DNA from: Flavobacterium keumense
GTDB lineage: Bacteria > Bacteroidota > Bacteroidia > Flavobacteriales > Flavobacteriaceae
Direction: 5' to 3'
DNA: 64,000 bases
NCBI RefSeq assembly: GCF_029866485.1
Contig: NZ_CP092332.1
Coordinates: forward strand, 682,001-746,000
In this document: positions 55,040 through 62,900 of the stretch, piece by piece
How positions within the stretch are numbered: position 1 is the stretch's first letter
Layout: each line of letters starts with the position of its first letter
The notes under the pieces: model-generated
Databases searched by the model: none
The model's input: the letters and a program-made list of their open reading frames with translations, nothing else
Told to the model about the DNA's origin: nothing
Position numbers and translations under genes: made by a program

Positions 55040-55087
55040 TCAGCTAATTTAAAACACTTAATTATTCACCCCACAAATAATTTCTTT

Positions 55088-58000
55088 ATGAAGAAAAAAT
55101 TACTTTTTTCAAAAAACTCAGTTAGAAACTTTTTTCTTACATTAGTTTTTTTATTTTCAAGTATTACGTATTCTCAAGATGTACTAGTTATTTTTGGTTC
55201 AACTTCTGGACCAGATTTAACTACAGCAACAAATTTAGCAACTAGATTGCGCAATTTGAATGTTTTTAATTCCGTTACGGGTGTACATTTAAATTCAACT
55301 ACTCAATCTCAATTTACTTTGAGTTATTTGAATCAATTTGATGCCGTGATGATAGCAACAAATGCAGGATATTCAGCTTCTTGGGGATTTGATGCTACAC
55401 TAAGGGATTATGTAAATGCAGGAGGAGGAGTTGCAGTTATGATGTTTGCAAATGCCTCTATACCATTAGGGAATAATTGGCCATATAAAGTTTTGATTCC
55501 AGCATCTCAATCAAATGGACCAACTTCTATTGGAGCAGTTCAATTGCCGGATCATCCCGCATTAAAGTTTCCATATAATATTAATACTTCTACATGGAAT
55601 ATAGGAAGTACTTTTAGTTCAACTGGAACAACTTTGGCTTCTGGTGCATATTCAATTTTTAAATTTTCAGATGGGCGTCCAGGTTTACAAGCTCTTGAAA
55701 ATGTGGGAACATCTGGATATGGAAGGGTAATCGATTTAGCAATTTGGCCAGATTATTCAAGTGGATATTATGCTAACGGTGATAAATTAATAGCCAATGT
55801 TTTAACTTGGTTAATGGGTACAATTCAAATCTCGCAAACAGGAAATTGTATTACCTCTAATCAATCTACATTTAATTTTATTGATAATAATAGCAGCAAC
55901 CCAGTTGTAAGTTACTCATGGAATTTCGGGGATGGTACTACGTCTACTTCTGCTACACCAACTAAAGTATACAATACTGTAGGCAACTTTATTGTAAATG
56001 TTACTGTAACAAGGCAAAATGCTCAACAACAGACTTATGGGACTAGTTTAACAATATATGATTTACCTTCAACAGCAAATGCAGGTAGTGATGTTACTTT
56101 AGCAACAGGAACAACATCTACAACTTTGACACCTACAGCACCTACGTCAGGAATAGGCACTTGGACTAGAGTTAGTGGCCCTAATACTCCTACTTTATCT
56201 CAAACAAATAATATTGCAACATTATCAGGATTAACTAACGGTTCTTATGTGTATCGTTGGACAGTGACTAGCGGTACTTGTACAGCGTCTGTAGACGAAG
56301 TTAATTTAACAGTTGGAACCCCTTCTTCCGTTCTAACTTCTTCTGTAGCCTCTTTAACAGGTTTTTCAACTTGTACAGGGACTGCTTCTGCCGATCAATC
56401 GTTTACGGTTTCAGGGACTTTATTAACAGGAAACGTTACTGTAACCGCGCCAACAGGTTTTGAAGTTTCGTTGTCAAGTGGGACAGGCTTTGGATCATCG
56501 GTTACTATTCCTGCTTCAGGCACTTTGGCTGCTACCACCGTGTATACACGATTAGTGTCTACGGCTACAGCTGGAGCAAAGAGCGGTAACATTACCGTAG
56601 CCTCAACAGGAGCTACTACACAAAATGTAGCAGCATCAGGAACCGTTAATACGGCAGCATTGTTAGGGATTCAAAACTCTTTATGTGCAAGTCAAGGATT
56701 GTATTGGTCCACATGGAATACCGTTAATGCAACCACTGCTTCGGGTAAAATAGGGAATGTTAACGTAATGGTAACTCATTCAGCAGGAGGTTTGTCTACA
56801 ACATCTTCCATGTTTAATCACAACTCGTTTCCAGCACAATATAGTGTGCCTAACGGAGCAACACTTCGTAATGACTTAGCAGGTACTTTTACGTTTACAT
56901 TTGATCAGCCAGTAAATAATCCTCAGGTCGCTTTTTCAAGTATTGGTAATCCAACTACTCCAGTAGGTCTAACCACGTCTGTTCCGTACCAAGTGATTTG
57001 GAACGGTTCAGGAATGACTTATAATTCAAATACTACTTTGACGGGTCAAGAAGGATTTACCATAGTAAAATTTCCAGGAACACATACTAGTATAACGATT
57101 CAATACGATCAAAACGAAACGTATGCTAATATTGCTTTTGGGGCTGAGAATTTCAACTGTTCTACTCCTACAGTTTGTGCGGGACAACCAATAACCTTAA
57201 CAGCTAGTAACGGGTCTAGTTATCAATGGTCCCCAAATACAGGATTAAGTGCTACTAATACAGCACAAGTTATTGCAACCCCTACTAGTACCACTACTTA
57301 TACAGTAATAGATCCAACAAATTCTTGTGCAACTCCTGTTTCTGTAACTATCAATGTAAACTCATTGCCTTCGGCTCCAACAGCTGCTGCTACACAATTA
57401 TTTTGCCCAGGAGCAACGGTAGCAACTTTGCAAGCTACTCCTACCGCTGGAGATACTATTCAGTGGTATGCGGCATCAACTGGTGGAAGCGCTTTGGCAA
57501 GTACAACTGCGTTAGTTGCCGGAACTACTTATTATGCACAATCGGTTAATAGTAATGGCTGTGGTAGTTTAAGAACTCCTGTGGTTGTAGCGACTAATAA
57601 TGCACTTCATTTAGACGGTGTAAACGACAGAGTAGACTTAACTTCAAACAGTATACAAGACGGAGCTACAGCCTTCACTATCGAAGCTTGGATTAAGCCA
57701 GACAATTCTAACTGGGATGGTCAATATCATGCTATTTTTGGTAAACAAGGTAATACTTCAAGAAATCCTTCTTTTTATTTAAAAGATGGAAAAATCCATA
57801 TAGATTCTTATGAAGATGGAACAAATACTCGTTTCGATCTTTTAACAGATCAGGCTTTAATTTCGAGAAACGTATGGAGTCATATTGCTTTAGTTAAGGA
57901 AGGAACAATATTTAAAGTATATGTTAATGGAAATTTAGCAGCTACGACACCAGCGCCAAATGCAGTGAATGTCGTAGGAACTTATCAATTAGGTTTCATT

Positions 58001-60793
58001 GATAATTACTATGCAGGATTATTAGATGAAGTTCGTTTTTGGAACGTTTCAAGAAGCCAAAGCGACATTCAATCTACAATGAACGTTCCATTGTCTGGAA
58101 CTGAAACAGGATTGGTTGATTATTTCAATTTTAATCAAGGGGTTATTGGAGGAACTAATTCAAGTATTACTTCTTTACTAGATAATACCTCAAATATTAA
58201 TAATGGGACTTTAGTTAATTTTGCTTTATCAGGAAACACTAGTAACTATGTGTCTGGTTTCTTCCCACAAATAACAGGCCCAACTACTTTGGTTGCACAA
58301 AATACGATTACATTAGCTCACCCTATTTCAGGAGGTACATGGACATCGGCTTCTACCGGAGTAGCTACGGTTAATGCTAGTACTGGAGTAGTTACTGGAG
58401 TATCAGGAGGAACAGTAGTAATTACATATACTTATTGCAATCAAAGTACTACTTATACTGTTACAGTAAACGCTTTACCAACAATATCAACGATTTCGAA
58501 TCAGATTTTATGTGCAAATCGTACACCTAGTCCTGTTCAGTTTGTGGTAGGTGATTTGGAGACTCCGTTGGCCAACTTAGGTATTTCGGTAACTTCGTCA
58601 AATGCGACCTTATTACCAATATCTAATATTAGTTTTTCTGGCACAACAGGAGCAAGAACGATGAATTACACTACCGTTTCAGGAGAGTTTGGCACTTCGA
58701 CAGTTACTATTACTATTAATGATTTAAATGGAGGAGTAACCTCACAGACTTTTACGGTTCAGGTGGATCCAGATAAGATAGCTACTTCATCGGGAGCAAT
58801 TACGCTACAAGCGGGTACCCCAATTGTAGTAGACTCTGATTTGGGGGTTAATGATACCAATACGATTAATGGCGCTATGGTATTAATTAGTGGCGGATTT
58901 GTTTCGGGTGACGTTTTAACTTATACAGGATCACTTCCAAGTGGTGTGAGTCAAAGTTATAATTCGAGTACAGGGGTATTAACTTTTACAGGAAACATGA
59001 CTCCTTCAGAAGCTCAGTCGATATTACGTGCTGTTACTATTAACACTACTTCAAATAATCCACAAGACAGAACGGTAACTTTTACCTTAGGTTCAGCCTT
59101 GCCTTTTGTAGAGAATAATCACTTTTATCAGTTTATTACTGCCCCAGGAATTAGTTGGACAAATGCAAAAGCAGCCGCTGAGCAATTAACCTTTTTTGGT
59201 ATGCAAGGTTATTTAACTACTGTAACTAGCGCTGCTGAAAATCAATTTGTTCGTTCAAAGATTCAAGGACAAGGTTGGATGGGCGCAAGTGATGAGCAAA
59301 CAGAGGGCGTTTGGAAATGGATGACAGGACCAGAGGCAGGTCAACAGTTTTGGCAAGGACGAAGTAATGGTTCAGCTGTAGGAGGGTTTTACAATAATTG
59401 GTACCCAGGCGAACCAAATGATTATGGCTCAGGCGAAGATTATGCTCATTTTGTAATCGATGGTACTTGGAACGATTATCCATTATCATTGGGTGGTATT
59501 CAAGGATATGTAGTAGAATTCGGAGGTTTAGGAAACGATCCATGTATCGTTTTATCAGCTAGTAAGACTGTAAATGTTGTGGTAAATGTAGCCCCAACTA
59601 ATATTACATTAAGTTCAAGTTCAATTAGTGAGAACAATGCTGTAGGAGCTGTTATAGGTACTTTAAGTAGTACTGATGCCGATGCGGGAGATACTCACAG
59701 TTATACTTTAGTAAGTGGTAATGGTAATACAGATAACGCAAGTTTTACAATTGTTGGAAACCAATTAAAAGCAGCAGAAGCTTTTGATTATGAACTTAAG
59801 AATAGTTATAGTATTAGAGTAAGAACAACTGATGCAGGAGGTTTGAATTTTGAAAAAGTATTTACAATAACGATAAACAATATAAATGAAACTCCTGTTT
59901 TGAGTGTGTCTCAAAATAGTTATGTAGGAGTTGTTTCAGTTGCCTTTACTACCATTACGGTTTCAAATGCAGGAGGTCCGGTTACTAATTATTCAATTAG
60001 TCCGGCTCTACCAACAGGTTTGTCGTTTAATACAACAACTGGAGCTATAACAGGAACCCCTAGAGTAGCTATGGCTACACGTAGTTATACCATTTCAGGA
60101 ACCAACTCAGACGGAACCGGAACAGTAACCTTTAATTTATTTATAGATCAAGATACTGATGGCGATGGAATATTAGATTCTGTTGATACAGATGATGATG
60201 GGGATAGTGTTTTAGATGTTAACGACGCCTTTCCGTTAGACAGAACGGAGTGGTTAGACACGGACCGAGATGGTATTGGGAATAATGCTGATACAGATGA
60301 TGACAATGATGGCATCTTAGATACTTGTGATGCTGATGTAAACGGCGATGGTATACCAGATAATGGTACTGACATGGATTCAGACGGGATCATTGATAGT
60401 TGTGATCCAGATAGGGATGGAGACGGAGTGAATAATACTTCAGATAACTGTCCAAACATACCAAACAGAGATCAAGCTGATAGAGACCGTGATGGATTAG
60501 GAGATGTTTGTGATACAGTTGAACTTAACATTGCAGAGGGTATTACACCAAATGGAGATGGTATTAATGACACTTGGGTAATTTATAACATTGAGAACCA
60601 TCCAGGATCTATTGTTCGTGTATTCAACCCAAATGGAGCTCAAGTATATTACTCGGCTAATTATCAAAATAATTGGTCAGGAAATTACCAAGGCAGCAGC
60701 GAAATGTTACCAATAGGCTCTTATTTTTATCAAATTGATTTATCAGGAGATGGTACTATTGATGCTCAAGGATGGATATATATTACAAAATAA
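55088..60793 (+). CDS. T9SS type B multidomain surface protein with C-type lectin domain
   Basis: 1901 residues from ATG 55088, where the signal peptide begins (FFLTLVFLFSSITYSQ). Order: a glutamine-amidotransferase/ThuA-like domain (29-247), PKD (251-320), Ig-like (328-409), T9SS module (411-521), beta-rich domain (525-693), two Ig-like (695-836), LamG (837-1058), BIG2-like (1061-1128), an Ig-like region (1131-1337), C-type lectin domain (1340-1480), cadherin-like (1501-1605), He_PIG (1605-1680), TSP3 (1685-1811), type B CTD (1811-1901). The lectin domain keeps the Ca2+/sugar motifs Glu1442-Pro-Asn (EPN, mannose type in animal lectins) and Trp1461-Asn-Asp (WND). Probably a sugar-binding adhesin exported by the T9SS. 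Confidence 0.88.
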   Translation: MKKKLLFSKNSVRNFFLTLVFLFSSITYSQDVLVIFGSTSGPDLTTATNLATRLRNLNVFNSVTGVHLNSTTQSQFTLSYLNQFDAVMIATNAGYSASWGFDATLRDYVNAGGGVAVMMFANASIPLGNNWPYKVLIPASQSNGPTSIGAVQLPDHPALKFPYNINTSTWNIGSTFSSTGTTLASGAYSIFKFSDGRPGLQALENVGTSGYGRVIDLAIWPDYSSGYYANGDKLIANVLTWLMGTIQISQTGNCITSNQSTFNFIDNNSSNPVVSYSWNFGDGTTSTSATPTKVYNTVGNFIVNVTVTRQNAQQQTYGTSLTIYDLPSTANAGSDVTLATGTTSTTLTPTAPTSGIGTWTRVSGPNTPTLSQTNNIATLSGLTNGSYVYRWTVTSGTCTASVDEVNLTVGTPSSVLTSSVASLTGFSTCTGTASADQSFTVSGTLLTGNVTVTAPTGFEVSLSSGTGFGSSVTIPASGTLAATTVYTRLVSTATAGAKSGNITVASTGATTQNVAASGTVNTAALLGIQNSLCASQGLYWSTWNTVNATTASGKIGNVNVMVTHSAGGLSTTSSMFNHNSFPAQYSVPNGATLRNDLAGTFTFTFDQPVNNPQVAFSSIGNPTTPVGLTTSVPYQVIWNGSGMTYNSNTTLTGQEGFTIVKFPGTHTSITIQYDQNETYANIAFGAENFNCSTPTVCAGQPITLTASNGSSYQWSPNTGLSATNTAQVIATPTSTTTYTVIDPTNSCATPVSVTINVNSLPSAPTAAATQLFCPGATVATLQATPTAGDTIQWYAASTGGSALASTTALVAGTTYYAQSVNSNGCGSLRTPVVVATNNALHLDGVNDRVDLTSNSIQDGATAFTIEAWIKPDNSNWDGQYHAIFGKQGNTSRNPSFYLKDGKIHIDSYEDGTNTRFDLLTDQALISRNVWSHIALVKEGTIFKVYVNGNLAATTPAPNAVNVVGTYQLGFIDNYYAGLLDEVRFWNVSRSQSDIQSTMNVPLSGTETGLVDYFNFNQGVIGGTNSSITSLLDNTSNINNGTLVNFALSGNTSNYVSGFFPQITGPTTLVAQNTITLAHPISGGTWTSASTGVATVNASTGVVTGVSGGTVVITYTYCNQSTTYTVTVNALPTISTISNQILCANRTPSPVQFVVGDLETPLANLGISVTSSNATLLPISNISFSGTTGARTMNYTTVSGEFGTSTVTITINDLNGGVTSQTFTVQVDPDKIATSSGAITLQAGTPIVVDSDLGVNDTNTINGAMVLISGGFVSGDVLTYTGSLPSGVSQSYNSSTGVLTFTGNMTPSEAQSILRAVTINTTSNNPQDRTVTFTLGSALPFVENNHFYQFITAPGISWTNAKAAAEQLTFFGMQGYLTTVTSAAENQFVRSKIQGQGWMGASDEQTEGVWKWMTGPEAGQQFWQGRSNGSAVGGFYNNWYPGEPNDYGSGEDYAHFVIDGTWNDYPLSLGGIQGYVVEFGGLGNDPCIVLSASKTVNVVVNVAPTNITLSSSSISENNAVGAVIGTLSSTDADAGDTHSYTLVSGNGNTDNASFTIVGNQLKAAEAFDYELKNSYSIRVRTTDAGGLNFEKVFTITINNINETPVLSVSQNSYVGVVSVAFTTITVSNAGGPVTNYSISPALPTGLSFNTTTGAITGTPRVAMATRSYTISGTNSDGTGTVTFNLFIDQDTDGDGILDSVDTDDDGDSVLDVNDAFPLDRTEWLDTDRDGIGNNADTDDDNDGILDTCDADVNGDGIPDNGTDMDSDGIIDSCDPDRDGDGVNNTSDNCPNIPNRDQADRDRDGLGDVCDTVELNIAEGITPNGDGINDTWVIYNIENHPGSIVRVFNPNGAQVYYSANYQNNWSGNYQGSSEMLPIGSYFYQIDLSGDGTIDAQGWIYITK

Positions 60794-60821
60794 TAAGTAT
60801 TAAAAGAATAATAAATAAACG

Positions 60822-61712
60822 ATGAAAAAAATTCACAATATATTAGCGACAGCACTACTTTTTGTAAGTAGTGCTGTTATGGCACAACAAGAGAGCGTTT
60901 ATAGTTTTTACCGTCAACATATGAATTTAGTTAATCCAGCTTATGTAGGGATGGATAGTATAACGGTAGCAACCACCACCTTACGAAAGCAATGGACAGG
61001 TATTGCCAATGCACCCGAGACTCAGGCCGTGTCCTTTGGGACTACATTAGGAAAAAAAGTGGGTTTTGGAGTAACTGTTATTAGCGACAAAACCTTTATA
61101 GAAAAACAAACCTATGTTAGTTTGGATTTTTCCTATAAGTTAAAAATGAGTGAGACAGCAGATGTATATTTTGGTATAAAAGCAGGAGGGAATTCATACA
61201 ATGTGAATACCTCGGGCTTAGAGATGTACAATGTACAGGCCGACCCAGCTTTGGCTTCGATAAGTACCTTCAATCCTAATGTTGGAGTAGGAGCTTTATA
61301 TAAAGAAGGCGACTTGTATGTATCGTTATCTATTCCAAGATTATTGAATTCTAAACGTGCTACTAACGATGATGGTTATGCTAGTGTAGCTACTGATAGT
61401 CCACACATCTATTTAAGTGGAGGATACGATATTCCATTGAGTGGGGAGTTTTCTAGATTAATTTTAAAACCTTCAGCGATGTTACGTTATGTCAGTGGTG
61501 CCCCAACCTCGTTAGATCTTACAACGATGTTACAAATAGACAAAACCTTTGAAATAGGAGGAATGTATAGAACAGATAAAGCCTATGGGGCTATGGCAAC
61601 TGTAGTAATTAGTAATAGATTACAATTTGGATTTGCTTATGAGATGAGCACCCAAGCCTCATTAGCCGCTGCTAGAAATACTAACGAAATGCTTTTACGA
61701 TTTAAATTTTAA
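60822..61712 (+). CDS. PorP/SprF family outer-membrane protein (2)
   Basis: 296 residues, paralog of the protein at 39496-40377 over the full length (shared HMNLxNPAYVG, RKQWTGI, IPRLLN, DLTTMLQI, GGMYRTDKAYxAM and AARNTNE segments). Signal peptide LATALLFVSSAVMAQQ and a barrel ending LLRFKF. It starts 28 bases after the lectin protein gene, so it is probably its export/anchoring partner, and perhaps also that of the 4218-residue protein, which has no PorP/SprF of its own. Confidence 0.88.
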   Translation: MKKIHNILATALLFVSSAVMAQQESVYSFYRQHMNLVNPAYVGMDSITVATTTLRKQWTGIANAPETQAVSFGTTLGKKVGFGVTVISDKTFIEKQTYVSLDFSYKLKMSETADVYFGIKAGGNSYNVNTSGLEMYNVQADPALASISTFNPNVGVGALYKEGDLYVSLSIPRLLNSKRATNDDGYASVATDSPHIYLSGGYDIPLSGEFSRLILKPSAMLRYVSGAPTSLDLTTMLQIDKTFEIGGMYRTDKAYGAMATVVISNRLQFGFAYEMSTQASLAAARNTNEMLLRFKF

Positions 61713-61744
61713 GTCGATAGTCAACAATCAATGTTATTATTTGG

Positions 61745-61786
61745 AGCCACGAATTAGCGAATTTTAAAATTCACCAATTCGTGGCT
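61745..61786 (+). terminator. Hairpin after PorP/SprF 2
   Basis: 11-bp stem AGCCACGAATT / AATTCGTGGCT with an inner GAATTTTAAAATTC palindrome; only short T runs follow. Probable terminator or stabilising structure for unit 2. Confidence 0.6.
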
Positions 61787-61880
61787 ATTAATATCTAGTT
61801 CAAAATTTGTTGATGCTTATTGGTCATTGCGATCGAAGTGATGCAAACATAACATTCCAAGTTCAACATTCAAATTATGT

Positions 61881-61907
61881 AGATGCTGAACTAAATTCAG
61901 CATGACA
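61881..61907. repeat. Dispersed hairpin repeat (AGATGCTGAA...TTCAGCATGACA)
   Basis: 8-bp stem ATGCTGAA / TTCAGCAT followed by GACA. Same architecture as 32149-32176 (stem ATTCCGAA / TTCGGAAT, then GACAG). Confidence 0.6.
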
Positions 61908-61926
61908 AGTATTAGGTTGAGTTCTT

Positions 61927-61985
61927 ACTTCGTATATCGTACCTCGTATATCGTATATTACTTCGTATATTGTATATCGTACCTC
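61927..61985. repeat. Short tandem repeats rich in TCGTATATCGTA
   Basis: ACTTCGTATAT occurs at 61927 and 61960 (33-base offset) and CGTATATCGTACCTC or its variant at 61931 and 61971. It fills the gap between the PorP/SprF and thioesterase genes. Confidence 0.6.
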
Positions 61986-61988
61986 AAT

Positions 61989-62507
61989 CTATTCTTTTAA
62001 AAAAAGAGCTTTTAATTCGGTGGCATCGTTGGGTTTCATTTTGCCTGCTAAAACCAAACTTAATTGCTTGCGACGTAATGCGGCATCAAAACGCTGTTGT
62101 TCTAATTCGGTTTGAGGAATAATTGGCGGAACCTCAACAGGTTTTCCGGTAGCATCAACAGCAACAAAAGTATATATCGCTTCCATTGTTTTGGTTCTAT
62201 TGCCAGAGGCACGGTCTTCAATCCAAACGTCAATATAAATTTCCATAGAACTATTGAATGATCGGGATACTTTGGCCTCAACGGTTACTACGCTTCCTAG
62301 CGGAATGGCTTTGGTAAACGCCACATGGTTCACAGAAGCAGTCACACAAATATTTCTCGAATGTCGTTGCGCTGCAATACTCGCCGCTCTATCCATTCGG
62401 GCTAACAATTCTCCTCCAAAAAGATTATTCAAGTGATTGGTTTCACTTGGTAAAACTAAGTCGGTTAAAACAGTTAAAGAATCTGAAGGGTATTTAGGTG
62501 TCATCAT
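61989..62507 (-). CDS. Acyl-CoA thioesterase (hotdog fold)
   Basis: 172 residues, one hotdog domain. Motifs: NHLNNLFGGELLARMDRAAS (about residues 20-39), TASVNHVAFTKAIPLGSVV (about 52-70) and AIYTFVAVDATGKPVEVPP, typical of YciA/BFIT-type acyl-CoA hydrolases. The C-terminus (RFDAALRRKQLSLVLAGK) is a helical tail. The DoxX gene lies 5 bases upstream on the same strand, so the two may be co-transcribed. Confidence 0.9.
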   Translation of the reverse strand: MMTPKYPSDSLTVLTDLVLPSETNHLNNLFGGELLARMDRAASIAAQRHSRNICVTASVNHVAFTKAIPLGSVVTVEAKVSRSFNSSMEIYIDVWIEDRASGNRTKTMEAIYTFVAVDATGKPVEVPPIIPQTELEQQRFDAALRRKQLSLVLAGKMKPNDATELKALFLKE

Positions 62508-62512
62508 AACTA

Positions 62513-62896
62513 TTAATTAAGCCAATACACGGCCATTACTGCCGGGATAAAATAAATCACGATAGTTCTTGCGCCATCATAGTCTTTGGCTAAACGTTGT
62601 CCTACTAAAAGCATCAATAATGTGATACAAGAAAAAACAGCACCATAATATCCAAAAAGTCTGCCGCTACTCAACAGTAATTCTATCGCGCCAACAGCAC
62701 ATAATATAGTTGAAATTAATTCTAAAATTAACACATGTAATAGGGCCAAAGGGACATGATTTTTTAATTGAGTTTTTGCAAAATGTTCTTTTAGCCAAGC
62801 TATATTATCTTTCCAATAAAAGAGCTTGTCGTAACCAGATTGTAGAAAGGTGATAGCCAAAAAAACTAAAATTAAAATAGATGCAGTATTATTCAT
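62513..62896 (-). CDS. DoxX-like membrane protein
   Basis: 127 residues, four membrane helices (about 4-20, 46-66, 75-97, 105-125). The opening LVFLAITFLQSGYDKLFYWK with the segment around NIAWLKEHF matches the DoxX/DUF417-like family of small membrane proteins. No function is assigned. It lies 4 bases from holB, in the same direction. Confidence 0.75.
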   Translation of the reverse strand: MNNTASILILVFLAITFLQSGYDKLFYWKDNIAWLKEHFAKTQLKNHVPLALLHVLILELISTILCAVGAIELLLSSGRLFGYYGAVFSCITLLMLLVGQRLAKDYDGARTIVIYFIPAVMAVYWLN

Positions 62897-62900
62897 AGTT

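Noticed and set aside
54190..60459. Minus-strand Pro/Ser-rich frames opposite the TSP3 regions (also 38068-38421)
   Set aside because: They are the antisense of Asp-Gly-Asp codon repeats, and the same pattern appears at every TSP3 block.
33403..61712. Horizontal-transfer island with integrase or transposase
   Set aside because: No integrase, transposase, tRNA boundary or attachment repeat was seen at either end; housekeeping genes flank it.
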